Positions 9,385 to 17,988 are shown, counted from the first letter of the stretch. The stretch: 64,000 nt of DNA from JAITVB01 sp031553805 (GCA_031553805.1 JAVBLC010000013.1:106896-170895), one strand, 5' to 3'. A program made the numbers and translations. Notes: generated by a model not told the origin, from the letters alone.

Positions 9385-10458
9385 TTATTCCGCGATCAAG
9401 CGGATGCGAAACAGCTTGTTCCAGTTTTTGCCCGTCACGTAGATCGCTTTGCCCACCGGGTCGTAGGCAATGCCGTTGAACACGTCAGTCGTCGCGTCGC
9501 GGTCGATGCGGCCGGTCAGGCCCGAGAAACCGATGACGCCCGTCACGGCACCCGTCGCCGGGTCGATCCGCACGATGGTTTCCGAGCCGTAAACGTTGGC
9601 CCAAATCTCGCCGTCGATCCACTCCAGTTCGTTGAGGTATTCGACCTTACCTTTGTCTGTATAGGCCTCGATCGTGCGTACACGCTTGAACGTGGCCGGA
9701 TCGAGCACCTCGATCTTTTCCGTGCCGTCGCTCTTATATAAATAGGTGCCGTCGGTGGTCAGGCCCCAACCTTCGGTGCCGTAGCCGAATGTTCCGACTT
9801 GTTGGAACGTGTCGAGGTCGTATACGAAGCCTTGATGCTCCTGCCAGGTGAGCTGGTAGATCTTCCCATTGAGCAGGGCGATCCCTTCCCCGAAATAGTC
9901 GGGAGAGAGGTCGAGGCGGCGCACCACCTTGCCCGTGGTGAGTTCGACCTTGCGCAGCGACGATTGGCCCTTCAGGCCGGTGCCCTCGTAGAGGAAACCG
10001 TCGTGCCAGAACAAGCCCTGGGTGTACGCTTGTCGGTCGTGGGGATAGGTGGCGAGGATCTCGTAGGTGTATTCGATGGGGGCGTGGGCGGGTAAAACGG
10101 TGAATTCGCCCACCTTGGTGGCGCGGTCTTCCCCCGAAAAGGCTTCGATGCGGTAGGCGTAGCGGCCGACGCGGGCGGACGCGGGCAAGGCGTAGGCCCA
10201 TGCCGCCACCGTGGTTCCAGGTTGGCGCAGGCCGTCAACGTAGAGCACAGCCGAGTCGAGCGTTACGCCCTCGGCCGGGCGGTAATCAACCGTCACGGAT
10301 TGTCCTTGTTGAAAAACGTCGCGGAAAGTGGGCGTGGCCGAGGCGATCAGCGTCCGGGCCGGGTCGGGTGCCGCTGCACCGGACGACGTCGCGCCGTTGC
10401 GGTTGAAACAGGCTGTCACGCCTAAGCAAAGTGCCGCCACGAAAAGGATTTTTCTCAT
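9385..10458 (-). CDS. Glutaminyl-peptide cyclotransferase, bacterial beta-propeller type, lipoprotein
   Basis: Predicted to cyclise N-terminal glutamine to pyroglutamate on exported proteins. About 357 residues. The start at 10458 gives a lipoprotein signal with lipobox VTAC (LFVAALCLGVTAC); the frame open further upstream runs through the promoter. The mature part carries the glutamine cyclotransferase (PF05096-type) features: YEILATYPHDRQAYTQGLFW, GTGLKGQSSLRKV, GYGTEGWGLTTDGTYLYKSDG-like repeats, LNELEWIDGEIWANVY and NGIAYDPVGKAIYVTGKNWN. An N-terminal extension of about 90 residues (Ig-like, PAEGVTLDSAVLYVDG) precedes the propeller. First gene of the operon leading to metH. Confidence 0.88.
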   Translation of the reverse strand: MRKILFVAALCLGVTACFNRNGATSSGAAAPDPARTLIASATPTFRDVFQQGQSVTVDYRPAEGVTLDSAVLYVDGLRQPGTTVAAWAYALPASARVGRYAYRIEAFSGEDRATKVGEFTVLPAHAPIEYTYEILATYPHDRQAYTQGLFWHDGFLYEGTGLKGQSSLRKVELTTGKVVRRLDLSPDYFGEGIALLNGKIYQLTWQEHQGFVYDLDTFQQVGTFGYGTEGWGLTTDGTYLYKSDGTEKIEVLDPATFKRVRTIEAYTDKGKVEYLNELEWIDGEIWANVYGSETIVRIDPATGAVTGVIGFSGLTGRIDRDATTDVFNGIAYDPVGKAIYVTGKNWNKLFRIRLIAE

Positions 10459-10475
10459 ACAGGAACGATTTGACA

Positions 10476-10483
10476 CAAAGGTA
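10476..10483 (-). promoter_or_regulatory. -7 promoter box for the cyclotransferase-metH operon
   Basis: On the minus strand it reads TACCTTTG, a perfect TAnnTTTG, 17 bases upstream of the ATG at 10458. This supports the lipoprotein start and a short leader. Confidence 0.65.
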
Positions 10484-10509
10484 GGCAATCCGCCGGTTTT
10501 TTCGAAATA

Positions 10510-10534
10510 AAAAACGTCCCGGTCGACCGGGACG
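10510..10534 (-). terminator. Palindromic terminator of the barrel/ECF operon
   Basis: A perfect 20-base palindrome (CGTCCCGGTC / GACCGGGACG at 10515-10534) followed on the minus strand by TTTTTTATTT. This suits termination of leftward transcription coming from the barrel gene ending at 10714. Confidence 0.7.
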
Positions 10535-10629
10535 AAGTCTGTCAGAGCGCTTACCATTACCGTCGCTCAGGCGGTGGCGTGCGGAGCGTGGGTCGGGATC
10601 GACCGATCGTCCCGGCGTTTAACCGGAAC

Positions 10630-10692
10630 GGTGCGTCCCCGCACCGGGAAATTTTCTTTGCGTTGAAAAAAATCCCGGTGCGGGGACGCACC
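10630..10692. repeat. R1 repeat, two head-to-head units forming a large inverted repeat
   Basis: A minus-oriented R1 unit (10630-10661: hairpin GTGCGTCCCCGCAC, then CGGGAAATTTTCTTTGC) faces a plus-oriented unit (about 10657-10692: AAAAAAATCCC, then GTGCGGGGACGCAC). The two hairpins are exact reverse complements. They lie between the 3-prime end of the barrel gene and the promoter of the cyclotransferase operon. Confidence 0.8.
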
Positions 10693-10713
10693 GTGCGGTA
10701 CACACAGTATCCC

Positions 10714-11499
10714 TTACAGGCCGAACGAGATACCTATATTCACCTGCTCAACCTGGGGGCCTTCGCCCGAACGGAAGATCGACTGCGGATAGTAGCGGGC
10801 GTAGATGCTCAGGTCGCGGAAACCGATACCGGCCGTGTAGCCCCAATGGAAATTGCGCAGGTTGAGGTTGCCGTGCATCCGGTCCTTGTCGTCGCCCACC
10901 TTGATCTTGTCGTAGCCGTAGACGCGCCAACCGCCGATCACCCCGCCGAAAATGTACGGCGCCTTCTTGTTGTACTGCGAAAAATTGATCTTGAGCAGCA
11001 TCGGGGCGTTGAGGTAACCGGTCACCATCTTGCTCTTCTTCATGTCCTGGTCGACATAAACCGGGCCCACCATGCCGCTGTCGTCCTTGGCGAGGTACAT
11101 ATTTTCCTCCCACTTGAAATTGTTGATTTCCAATCCGATCCCCGGCATGAAACTGAGCCACGAATTGAAACGGTAGCGGAACATCAGATCGAGATTGAAG
11201 TTGATCGAACCGCCTTCCTGCTGAAGGTAACTGGCATAGGGAGGCAGCGAGAGGTTACCCAGGTCTTCGACCAGGCCGCTGTAGCCGAGGCCGACCGACA
11301 AGTCGCAGCCCTTCCAGCCATTCTTGCTGCGGGTTCTGACCTCCTTGTAGATTTCGTGCCATTCGCCGTCCGACGAATCTTCTTCGATGATGATCTCTTC
11401 GCGAAAACCTTCGGTAGTGTCGCCGGGTTCCTGGGCGGCGGCCACGTGCGGGCCGAATGCAAACAGCAGGGCCGAGATCGAGATAATGACTTTCTTCAT
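10714..11499 (-). CDS. Outer-membrane beta-barrel protein, third gene of the ECF operon
   Basis: A 261-residue protein with a signal peptide (MKKVIISISALLFAFGPHVAAAQ). A short acidic segment follows (EEIIIEEDSSDGEWHEIY), then barrel-like strands such as CDLSVGLGYSGLV, INFNLDLMFRYRF, LSFMPGIGLEINNF, GYTAGIGFRDLSIYARYY and the C-terminal VNIGISFGL ending in an amphipathic strand. The family is porin-like outer-membrane proteins of Bacteroidetes; the cargo is unknown. It lies 30 bases after the anti-sigma candidate, so the ECF pair probably controls it or senses its state. That functional link is an inference from gene order. Confidence 0.75.
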   Translation of the reverse strand: MKKVIISISALLFAFGPHVAAAQEPGDTTEGFREEIIIEEDSSDGEWHEIYKEVRTRSKNGWKGCDLSVGLGYSGLVEDLGNLSLPPYASYLQQEGGSINFNLDLMFRYRFNSWLSFMPGIGLEINNFKWEENMYLAKDDSGMVGPVYVDQDMKKSKMVTGYLNAPMLLKINFSQYNKKAPYIFGGVIGGWRVYGYDKIKVGDDKDRMHGNLNLRNFHWGYTAGIGFRDLSIYARYYPQSIFRSGEGPQVEQVNIGISFGL

Positions 11500-11529
11500 A
11501 ACGGTGTGTTTTATGTGTTTTATACGGTT

Positions 11530-12498
11530 TTATTCATTTACTCTCTTGCGGCTGATGACGTAGGAGGCCACTTCGACGATCCGCTCATCGTTGTTACGAT
11601 AGACCGTCACCGGCGACAGACCGTCCAACGGTTCGACCAGCGGTTGTACCAGGCCACGAAGGAATCTGCCCCCGCGCGACTGGCGGAAACGTTCGCCAGT
11701 GGCCGATCCGCCCGAGGCGTCGGCTTCGGCGCTCATCGCCAGCAGCGACTGGTGGGGCATAAGACCGGTGATCGGATCGATCTGCGATTCGGACTCCGGA
11801 GCGCGCTCGGTGATCAGTTCGCGCACCGTCGGACCTTCGGGCAGGGTGACGATCAAGGTGGCGGGATCGGACATCGAGGTACTGGATGTTACGGACTCGA
11901 TCTCGTCAATCGGTAACGGATCGGTGGCCGGAGTCGATTGTGCCGGGGTTATTTCTGTCGTGACCGGCTGCCGGTTGGACGCACCGACCGTTGTCGCCGG
12001 ACGGGAAATCGCAGAAGCGTCCGCCAGTTTGCTCGAGCTCGGTTGGGCGACGAAAGCTTCGTGCTGCACCGGGGCTGGAGCGGATTCGACAGCAGGAATC
12101 GGAGCGGGTTCGGCAGTCGGGGTCGGGGCAGGCGCCAACACCTGGGCCACCGACGGGGCGGTCGGATTTTCGACCGGCTGCGTGCGGAAAAGCCCGATGC
12201 CCAGCACCGAAACCACCGCCAGGGCAGCCGCTGCACTCGCATAGTAAACCCAGCGGCGCGTGCGGCGCGGCGCGGCTTCGTACATCGGAACCGCCCGTTT
12301 CAGCGCCTGTTTGTCCGGATAGATCACCCACGGTTCGGGTTCGAGGCGCGGCATCCCGTCGGAGAGCGAGTAGACCCCCGCCGCCTCTTCCGGATGGGTT
12401 TTCAGAAAGGACTCGAACGCTTTCCGGGCATCGCCTGCAAGGTTGCCCTCGAGGTAATCCAGCGCGTATTGCTCGTAATTGTTCCGGTCGATTTTCAT
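11530..12498 (-). CDS. Membrane-anchored anti-sigma factor candidate
   Basis: A 322-residue protein. The cytoplasmic N-terminus (YEQYALDYLEGNLAGDARKA, about residues 9-28) has the look of anti-sigma N-domains in this phylum. One transmembrane helix follows about residues 85-105 (YYASAAAALAVVSVLGIGLF). After it comes a Pro/Ala/Thr-rich, low-complexity periplasmic stretch (about 110-230) and a conserved-looking C-terminal segment ending VASYVISRKRVNE. It begins 9 bases after the ECF sigma gene. The typical job would be to hold the sigma factor inactive until an envelope signal. No zinc-finger HxxxCxxC motif is seen, so the assignment rests on topology and gene order. Confidence 0.7.
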   Translation of the reverse strand: MKIDRNNYEQYALDYLEGNLAGDARKAFESFLKTHPEEAAGVYSLSDGMPRLEPEPWVIYPDKQALKRAVPMYEAAPRRTRRWVYYASAAAALAVVSVLGIGLFRTQPVENPTAPSVAQVLAPAPTPTAEPAPIPAVESAPAPVQHEAFVAQPSSSKLADASAISRPATTVGASNRQPVTTEITPAQSTPATDPLPIDEIESVTSSTSMSDPATLIVTLPEGPTVRELITERAPESESQIDPITGLMPHQSLLAMSAEADASGGSATGERFRQSRGGRFLRGLVQPLVEPLDGLSPVTVYRNNDERIVEVASYVISRKRVNE

Positions 12499-12507
12499 AT
12501 CCTTTGC

Positions 12508-13005
12508 TTAAATTATATTTTCCAATGCACCTAATTTCTGTTTCAGCGTCGTCCGCGCCCGGAAGATGTAGACCTTCACCTGCGATTCGCTGAGGCCCGT
12601 GATTTCACCGATCTCCTGGTAGGAATAGCCGTCGTAGTCACGAAGCAGCACCAGGTTTCGTTGCAGGTCGGGCAGCGCTTCGATCGCTTCGGAGAGGATT
12701 TCGCTCAGGTTGTTGTACCCTCTCCCGCTGTGGCCGCCCGTCCCCTCCATGCGGGCCAGTTGGTCGTCGTTCCCGCCCTTGCGGTTGCGCAGGCGGACAT
12801 GATCGACGATCAGGCGGTAAGCGATCGTGAAGAGGTACGATTTTTCTTTCCCGTCATAGACCGCTTCACGGTTTTCCCACAACCTCAAAAAACTGTCCTG
12901 CACGATGTCCTTCGCCGCATCGTCGTCGCGGAGCGACTTCAACGCAAACCGGAAAAGGTGGTCGGCATAGGCATCCACACATCCGTTATACTGGGCTTCG
13001 GTCAT
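12508..13005 (-). CDS. ECF-type RNA polymerase sigma factor
   Basis: About 165 residues. Sigma region 2 is seen in HLFRFALKSLRDDDAAKDIV and DSFLRLWENRE (-10 recognition helix). Sigma region 4 helix-turn-helix is YSYQEIGEITGLSESQVKVY. There is no region 3, as in ECF sigmas. The ATG at 13005 (MTEAQYNGC) is preferred; a TTG at 13047 would add 14 Lys/Asp-rich residues. It is followed closely by a membrane anti-sigma candidate and an outer-membrane barrel, which argues for control of envelope composition. A -7 box lies at 13078-13085, so the operon is at least partly read by the housekeeping sigma factor. Confidence 0.9.
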   Translation of the reverse strand: MTEAQYNGCVDAYADHLFRFALKSLRDDDAAKDIVQDSFLRLWENREAVYDGKEKSYLFTIAYRLIVDHVRLRNRKGGNDDQLARMEGTGGHSGRGYNNLSEILSEAIEALPDLQRNLVLLRDYDGYSYQEIGEITGLSESQVKVYIFRARTTLKQKLGALENII

Positions 13006-13077
13006 CAGTTTCTTTCGTTTATCTAAGTCTTTCCGGGCGTCGTTCAACCATTAAACGGTGACCAGAATGGAAAGTTA

Positions 13078-13085
13078 CAAAGATA
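13078..13085 (-). promoter_or_regulatory. -7 promoter box for the ECF operon
   Basis: Minus-strand TATCTTTG matches TAnnTTTG, about 70 bases upstream of the preferred sigma-factor start. Confidence 0.55.
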
Positions 13086-13092
13086 ATGTAAA

Positions 13093-13124
13093 AAAGAAGC
13101 CGGCTCGCATGAGCCGGCTTCTTT
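13093..13124 (-). terminator. Intrinsic terminator of the TPR lipoprotein gene
   Basis: Perfect arms AAAGAAGCCGGCTC / GAGCCGGCTTCTTT with loop GCAT, followed on the minus strand by a T run, 20 bases after the stop of the gene ending at 13145. Confidence 0.85.
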
Positions 13125-13144
13125 GTGCTTGTATTTCCAGTCGG

Positions 13145-14848
13145 TTATTTCACCAGGGCGGCGAACGACGGGTTGGTTTTGTACTTGGCAAATTCCACGT
13201 CCTGAGCAGCAAATTGCTTGTAAAGCGGCTCTTTGCTGAAGGTGGTGGTCAGGTTCGAGATCACACCGGCGCTGTCGCCTTCACGGGCGGCGATGACAGC
13301 CTTCAGGTAGTCGGCGTCAACGCTGGTTTCGCTTGCCAACAGGCTCTTGGCTTTCGCCAGGTTGCCGTTGAGGATCTCAGCCACGGCCAGGTTGTAGCCG
13401 CTCAGCGTGCGCGAAGCTTCGGCATAGTTGCCTTCCACGAGGTTCAGCAGGCCGAGGTTGTATTTCGCTTCGTTGGTGTTGATCGACGAGAGGTACTTCT
13501 TGGCGTCGGTGTAGTTGCCGGTAGCAACCGCGGCAAGGCCGAGGTTGTTGATCACCTCGTTCGACGAGCTGTTCAGCGAGGCGGCTTTCTGGAAAGCGGC
13601 AGCGGCTTCGGCGTAACGGCCGTCCTTGAGCATCACGGCGCCGTAGTTGTTCCAGGCGCGGTAGTCGTTGTACTTGTCGGCAGCCGTCTTGTAGATCTTG
13701 GCCTTGGTAGCGTTGTCGTTAAACAAGGTACCGGCGAAGAGCAGCTCTTCCACGTCGAGTTGCGAAATGTTGCTGGCTACAGCCGAGCGCAGTTCAGCAT
13801 CGGTCAAACCGGCCACGTCGACGTTCACCGAGAGTTTCGAACGGCGCAGTTCGGGTAGCACCTTGTCTTTCAGCACGGTGAAAGCGGCCGACATATTCTT
13901 GATCTCGGCGTCGCGTTTCTGCGGGTCGTTGTACATGTTGAGCACCTGGAGGATCAGGTTCTTGTCCGGAATGTCCGAAGCCTGAACCAATTCGCGGAAC
14001 CCGTCCCAGTCTTCGCCGAGGGCTTCGGAGTCGAAGTTCGAGGTACCGGGCAGCGGGTTGTTGCGATACTTCTGGGTCAACGCGCTCTGGGTGTTGCGAC
14101 CGCGATCCTGCGAGAGTTTGGTATTGAAATCGACCGGGCCGTCAGGCGAAGCATAGGACTTGCTGTAGATCGTCCCCACGGTTGCCTTCGGATCGGAAGC
14201 GTTTTCACGCACGAAATCTTCGAGGGCTTTGATCTCGCTGCTGTTCAGCTGGGCGGGGCGCACGTCCGACTTGTTGATCAGGAACAGGATGCGGGCGTCC
14301 TTTGAGATAGTCGTGTTGCGTTTGAAGTTATCGGGACTGAACGCCGGCGCACCCGACAGATCGGCCATTTCCTGGATCGTGCTCACGCCGCTCGCCAGCG
14401 GGATCGTGGTCAGCGGAACCAACAGGCTGCGGCCCGCCGGACGCTTGCCGCACTGCACTTCGAGGCGCAGTTCGAGCGTCGATTGTTTCATCTTTTCGCT
14501 ATACGGGAAGAACAGTTTCTGCGAAACTGCCTTGCCCGCTTTAGGCACTACGGAGTAGTTGTCCTTCACGCTTTCGCCCTGCAGGTACATCGGGGCACCG
14601 GCCAGTTCGCCGTCAGCATACACCAGCACCGGGGTCATACGGACCACCGCTTTGTTATTAAAATAGTTGGTCGGGAAAGTGATCGTGTATTCGGCGTTTA
14701 CCAGTTTCCCCTGGAGAGAGAGTACACTGGGCGCACATGTGGTTTTGAGTTGATCTACATCCTTTCTCATCTTCTTGTAGCAAGAACAGCTCGTCATCAG
14801 CATGGCGAGCAACCCGAAGAGTAGACCCGTTTTTAACACTCTTTTCAT
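13145..14848 (-). CDS. TPR-repeat lipoprotein with degenerate OmpA-like segment
   Basis: About 567 residues. The start at 14848 (MKRVLKTG) gives a lipoprotein signal ending LMTSC, with further Cys residues in CSCYKK. The region about 185-270 (IRLFLINKSDVRP-like, then FNTKLSQDRGRNTQSAL) resembles the OmpA C-terminal peptidoglycan-binding fold, where N..LS..RA is the hallmark; here the match is partial. The C-terminal half holds tetratricopeptide repeats, for example YRAWNNYGAVMLKDGRYAEA, NEVINNLGLAAVATGNYTDA and AKYNLGLLNLVEGNYAEA. Likely a periplasm-facing scaffold or cell-envelope protein of Bacteroidetes type; its partner is not known. Confidence 0.75.
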   Translation of the reverse strand: MKRVLKTGLLFGLLAMLMTSCSCYKKMRKDVDQLKTTCAPSVLSLQGKLVNAEYTITFPTNYFNNKAVVRMTPVLVYADGELAGAPMYLQGESVKDNYSVVPKAGKAVSQKLFFPYSEKMKQSTLELRLEVQCGKRPAGRSLLVPLTTIPLASGVSTIQEMADLSGAPAFSPDNFKRNTTISKDARILFLINKSDVRPAQLNSSEIKALEDFVRENASDPKATVGTIYSKSYASPDGPVDFNTKLSQDRGRNTQSALTQKYRNNPLPGTSNFDSEALGEDWDGFRELVQASDIPDKNLILQVLNMYNDPQKRDAEIKNMSAAFTVLKDKVLPELRRSKLSVNVDVAGLTDAELRSAVASNISQLDVEELLFAGTLFNDNATKAKIYKTAADKYNDYRAWNNYGAVMLKDGRYAEAAAAFQKAASLNSSSNEVINNLGLAAVATGNYTDAKKYLSSINTNEAKYNLGLLNLVEGNYAEASRTLSGYNLAVAEILNGNLAKAKSLLASETSVDADYLKAVIAAREGDSAGVISNLTTTFSKEPLYKQFAAQDVEFAKYKTNPSFAALVK

Positions 14849-14910
14849 AATCATTTGAATTTAAACATTAATCTGACTTTCTTTTCAATCGTTTCGCACA
14901 AGGATGCCCA

Positions 14911-14918
14911 CAAATATA
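14911..14918 (-). promoter_or_regulatory. -7 promoter box for the TPR lipoprotein gene
   Basis: Minus-strand TATATTTG, matching TAnnTTTG, 63 bases before the start codon. Confidence 0.55.
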
Positions 14919-14940
14919 TAAAAATATTTAAGACCCATTT

Positions 14941-14972
14941 AAAAAAAGGCAGGAAAAACGCCTTTCCCTGCC
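14941..14972 (-). terminator. Terminator of pnp
   Basis: An imperfect hairpin GGCAGGAAAA / TTTCCCTGCC followed on the minus strand by seven T residues, about 90 bases beyond the pnp stop. Confidence 0.65.
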
Positions 14973-15058
14973 AAATTTTGATCCAAAATAATTGGCGCGG
15001 TTTGCGAATCACTCGAAGTGGCTCAAAAATCGCACCGAAACGATCGGATGTTCCCGAT

Positions 15059-17194
15059 TTAGGCTTCTTTTCCTTCTTTAGGGATCAGCGCCTTGCGCGA
15101 GAGTTTCAGTTTGCCTGTCTTCGGATCGACGTCGATCAGCTTCACTTCGATCTCCTGACCTTCTTTCAGGCCGGTTTCTTCCATCGTGGCAAAACGCTTG
15201 TGGTCGATTTCCGAGATGTGCAGCAGGCCGTCCTTGCCGGGCATAATTTCAACGAAGGCACCGAAGGTGACAATCGTCTTGATCTTGCCTTTGTAGATCT
15301 CGCCTACTTCCGGAATGGCCACGATGCCTTTCACGCGGGCCAGGGCGGCTTCGATCGCGTCCTTGTTGTCGCCGAAGATGTCGACGATGCCCTTGTTGTC
15401 GGCTTCGGTGATGGTGATCGTCGTGCCGGTGGTCTTCTGGATTTCCTGGATGACCTTCCCGCCCGGCCCGATCACCGCGCCGATGAAGTCGGTCGGGATG
15501 ATGATCTGGACGATGCGCGGTACGTGCGGTTTGTAGTCCTCACGCGGTTCGGCGATCGTTTCGGTCAGTTTGTCGAGGATGTGCAGGCGGCCGCGTTTGG
15601 CTTGTTCCAGGGCCTTGGCCAGCACTTCATACGACAGGCCGTCTACCTTGATGTCCATCTGGGTGGCGGTGATCCCGTCGCGGGTACCGGTCACCTTGAA
15701 GTCCATGTCGCCCAGGTGGTCTTCGTCGCCCAGGATGTCCGACAGCACGGCCCATTTGCCGCTCTTCGTGTCGGCGATCAGCCCCATCGCAATCCCCGAA
15801 ACGGGTTTCTTCAGTTTCACGCCGGCATCCCTCAGGGCCAGCGTACCGGCACAAACGGTAGCCATCGACGACGAGCCGTTCGACTCGAGGATGTCCGACA
15901 CCACCCGCACGGCATAGGGGTTTTCTTCGCCCAGCGGAACCATCTGCTTCAGGGCGCGGTAGGCCAGGTTGCCGTGGCCGATCTCGCGGCGCGAGGTGCC
16001 GCGGGCGGCACGCGCTTCACCCGTCGAGAACGGCGGGAAGTTATAGTGCAGGGTAAATTGTTCGGTACCGCGGTACAACACTTCGTCGATCATCTTTTCG
16101 TCGAGCTTCGTACCGAGCGTCACCGTGGTCAGCGATTGGGTTTCACCGCGGGTGAAAATCGCCGAGCCGTGGGGACGGGGCAGGTAATCCACTTCGCACC
16201 AGATCGGGCGGATCTCGTCGGTCTTGCGGCCATCGAGGCGGATCCCCTCGTCGAGGATCATGTTGCGCATCGCCTTTTTCAGGACGTCGTCGTGGAAATA
16301 TTTTTTGATGAACGGCATTTTCTCAGCCAGTTCTTCTTCCGAGTAGCGGGCGGCGAATTCGGCTTCGAGGGCGTCGAATTTTTCCTGGCGCTCGTGTTTC
16401 GCGCTCTGGCTCTTAGCGATTTCGTAGGCTTTTTCGTAAAGTTCCTTTATGATGAGCTGGCGCAGTTCCTCATCGTTGGTTTCGTGGCAGTATTCGCGCT
16501 TGGCGGTTTTGCCCACGGCTTCCATCAGCTGGAGCTGGGCGCGGCACTGTACCTTGATCTCTTCGTGGGCCACCTTGATCGATTCGAGCATCACCGCTTC
16601 GTCGACCTCTTTCATCAGCCCTTCGACCATCATGATGTTGTCGATCGTGGCGGCAACGATGATATCGAGATCGGCTTCCTTATTTTCGGTGAACGTCGGA
16701 TTGATCACGAACTGGCCATTGATGCGGGCCACGCGCACTTCCGAGATCGGGCCGCCGAACGGCACGTCGGATACGGCCAGGGCGGCCGAAGCGGCCAGAC
16801 CGGCCAGCGCGTCGGGCTGGATTTCGGGGTCGGCCGAGATCAGGTTGACGGTAACGAACACTTCGGCGTGGAAATCGTCCGGGAACAGCGGGCGCAGGGC
16901 GCGGTCGATCAGGCGGGAAACCAGGATTTCGTTGTCCGAAGGACGGGCTTCGCGTTTGAGGAACCCGCCGGGGAATTTCCCGTTGGCGGCGTATTTCTCC
17001 TTGTATTCGACCGTCAGCGGCATGAAGTCGCAATCGGGTTTAGCCTCCTTGGCATAAGTAATCGTGGCGAGCAGCATCGTGTCGCCTTGTTTCACTACGA
17101 CGGCCCCATCGGCCTGCTTGGCGAGTTTCCCCGTCTCGATCATAATCTGGCGACCTCCGCTCAGGGGTATGATCTCTTGTGTTGCGTTGTACAT
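15059..17194 (-). CDS. pnp: Polynucleotide phosphorylase
   Basis: Phosphorolytic 3-prime to 5-prime exoribonuclease of mRNA decay, trimeric, cytoplasmic. 711 residues, full length. Two RNase PH-like cores are present: the first around RPLFPDDFHAEVFVTVNLIS and the second with GTSRREIGHGNLAYRALK and the catalytic stretch GDEDHLGDMDFKV. A KH domain (IGPGGKVIQEIQKTTGTTIT, about 560-580) and an S1 domain (GAFVEIMPGKDGLLHISEID, about 630-690) close the protein. It lies downstream of rpsO in the same direction, the usual order, but 357 bases separate the two genes and a terminator follows rpsO. Confidence 0.97.
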   Translation of the reverse strand: MYNATQEIIPLSGGRQIMIETGKLAKQADGAVVVKQGDTMLLATITYAKEAKPDCDFMPLTVEYKEKYAANGKFPGGFLKREARPSDNEILVSRLIDRALRPLFPDDFHAEVFVTVNLISADPEIQPDALAGLAASAALAVSDVPFGGPISEVRVARINGQFVINPTFTENKEADLDIIVAATIDNIMMVEGLMKEVDEAVMLESIKVAHEEIKVQCRAQLQLMEAVGKTAKREYCHETNDEELRQLIIKELYEKAYEIAKSQSAKHERQEKFDALEAEFAARYSEEELAEKMPFIKKYFHDDVLKKAMRNMILDEGIRLDGRKTDEIRPIWCEVDYLPRPHGSAIFTRGETQSLTTVTLGTKLDEKMIDEVLYRGTEQFTLHYNFPPFSTGEARAARGTSRREIGHGNLAYRALKQMVPLGEENPYAVRVVSDILESNGSSSMATVCAGTLALRDAGVKLKKPVSGIAMGLIADTKSGKWAVLSDILGDEDHLGDMDFKVTGTRDGITATQMDIKVDGLSYEVLAKALEQAKRGRLHILDKLTETIAEPREDYKPHVPRIVQIIIPTDFIGAVIGPGGKVIQEIQKTTGTTITITEADNKGIVDIFGDNKDAIEAALARVKGIVAIPEVGEIYKGKIKTIVTFGAFVEIMPGKDGLLHISEIDHKRFATMEETGLKEGQEIEVKLIDVDPKTGKLKLSRKALIPKEGKEA

Positions 17195-17504
17195 ACGTCT
17201 TTTCTTCTTTGGTTTTTCTTTACTATCTTCTTGTCTTCCTCAGTGTTTTCAAGTGTGAAGCAGATTTCCAGGCGCTTCACCCTGTTCGCTGTGCGCAGCG
17301 TGTGGCAGGTTTAACAAATGTTCCATTTGTTTTCCTCCTCCTTGCGGGGCATTGTCAGCAAACTGCCACTGCTTCCGCTTCGTTCGTCGGCTGTGCGATC
17401 GTTTGGGTTTTTAACCGGAGCGTACTTGAGTACGTGAGGATTAAAAATCAAAAGGACCTTTCAAAGATGCCGTGCGATCCGCTCAGCCCAAGGGCCCTAA
17501 AGCA
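17195..17504. other. Gene-free spacer between rpsO and pnp
   Basis: No credible gene is seen. The spacer holds the short repeat at 17417-17439 and several T-rich stretches, and no promoter box matching the consensus was found for pnp. Confidence 0.5.
17417..17439. repeat. Short palindromic repeat, copy 1
   Basis: A palindromic segment with core AGCGTACTTGAGTACGT, matched in inverted form at 23295-23317 (core ACGTACTAAAGTACGCT). The palindromic pair CGTACT/AGTACG is kept while the centre differs. Confidence 0.6.
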
Positions 17505-17534
17505 AATAAAGGCAATCTTTCAATTGCCTTTATT
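17505..17534 (-). terminator. Terminator of rpsO
   Basis: Perfect arms AATAAAGGCAAT / ATTGCCTTTATT, 17 bases downstream of the rpsO stop on the minus strand. Confidence 0.75.
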
Positions 17535-17551
17535 CTTTAGGGAAAGACCCC

Positions 17552-17824
17552 TTATTTACGCAGGTTCAATTCTTTGATGATTGACCTGTATCTCTCGATA
17601 TCAACCCGCTTCAGGTAGTCCAGAAGACTCCTGCGCTTACCGACCAGGCGGAGCAGTGCACGCTGCGTACCGTAGTCGTGCTTGTTCTGCTTGAGGTGGT
17701 TGGTAAGATGGCTGATACGGTAGGAAAATAAGGCGATTTGGCTCTCGGGCGAACCGGTGTCCGTATTAGACTTTCCGTACTGGTTAAAAAGCTCTTGCTT
17801 TTTCTCTGCGTTTAAATAATTCAT
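17552..17824 (-). CDS. rpsO: 30S ribosomal protein S15
   Basis: 90 residues, normal length for S15, which binds the central domain of 16S rRNA early in 30S assembly. Diagnostic segments are GSPESQIALFSYRISHLTNHLK-type helix (about residues 23-44), the HDYGTQRALLRLVGKRRSLL helix-loop (about 50-69) and YLKRVDIERYRSIIKELNLRK at the C-terminus. It has its own strong promoter at 17855-17884 and a terminator, and precedes pnp as in many bacteria. Confidence 0.97.
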   Translation of the reverse strand: MNYLNAEKKQELFNQYGKSNTDTGSPESQIALFSYRISHLTNHLKQNKHDYGTQRALLRLVGKRRSLLDYLKRVDIERYRSIIKELNLRK

Positions 17825-17854
17825 TTTGTTTTATTTGTTTTGGTAAAAACAGGG

Positions 17855-17884
17855 CAAAGGTAATGATTTTTATCGGATTCGCAA
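17855..17884 (-). promoter_or_regulatory. Two-part Bacteroidetes promoter of rpsO
   Basis: On the minus strand, TTG (17882-17884), 19 bases, then TACCTTTG (17855-17862). This is one of the best consensus promoters in the window; the leader to the ATG is about 25 bases. Confidence 0.75.
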
Positions 17885-17914
17885 TCTTTTTCGTGTTTTT
17901 CGGCCGATTGCAAA

Positions 17915-17939
17915 AAAGAGGGCGAGAAACGCCCTCTTT
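17915..17939 (-). terminator. Terminator of purM
   Basis: Arms AAAGAGGGC / GCCCTCTTT with a 7-base loop and a minus-strand T run, about 50 bases after the purM stop. Confidence 0.75.
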
Positions 17940-17988
17940 ATATACATAGTGCGCCTGCCGGAAAGAGGCGTCGAGCGGACGCCCCCGG

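Noticed and set aside
8911..10458. Possible cobalamin riboswitch controlling metH
   Set aside because: metH is the third gene of an overlapping operon; the operon leader before 10458 is under 20 bases and shows no B12-box.
14855..17314. 819-residue open frame on the plus strand opposite pnp
   Set aside because: It is the complement of a certain pnp gene; GC-rich codon use opens the opposite strand. The product is low-complexity (His/Asp/Gln/Arg-rich) with no recognisable domain.
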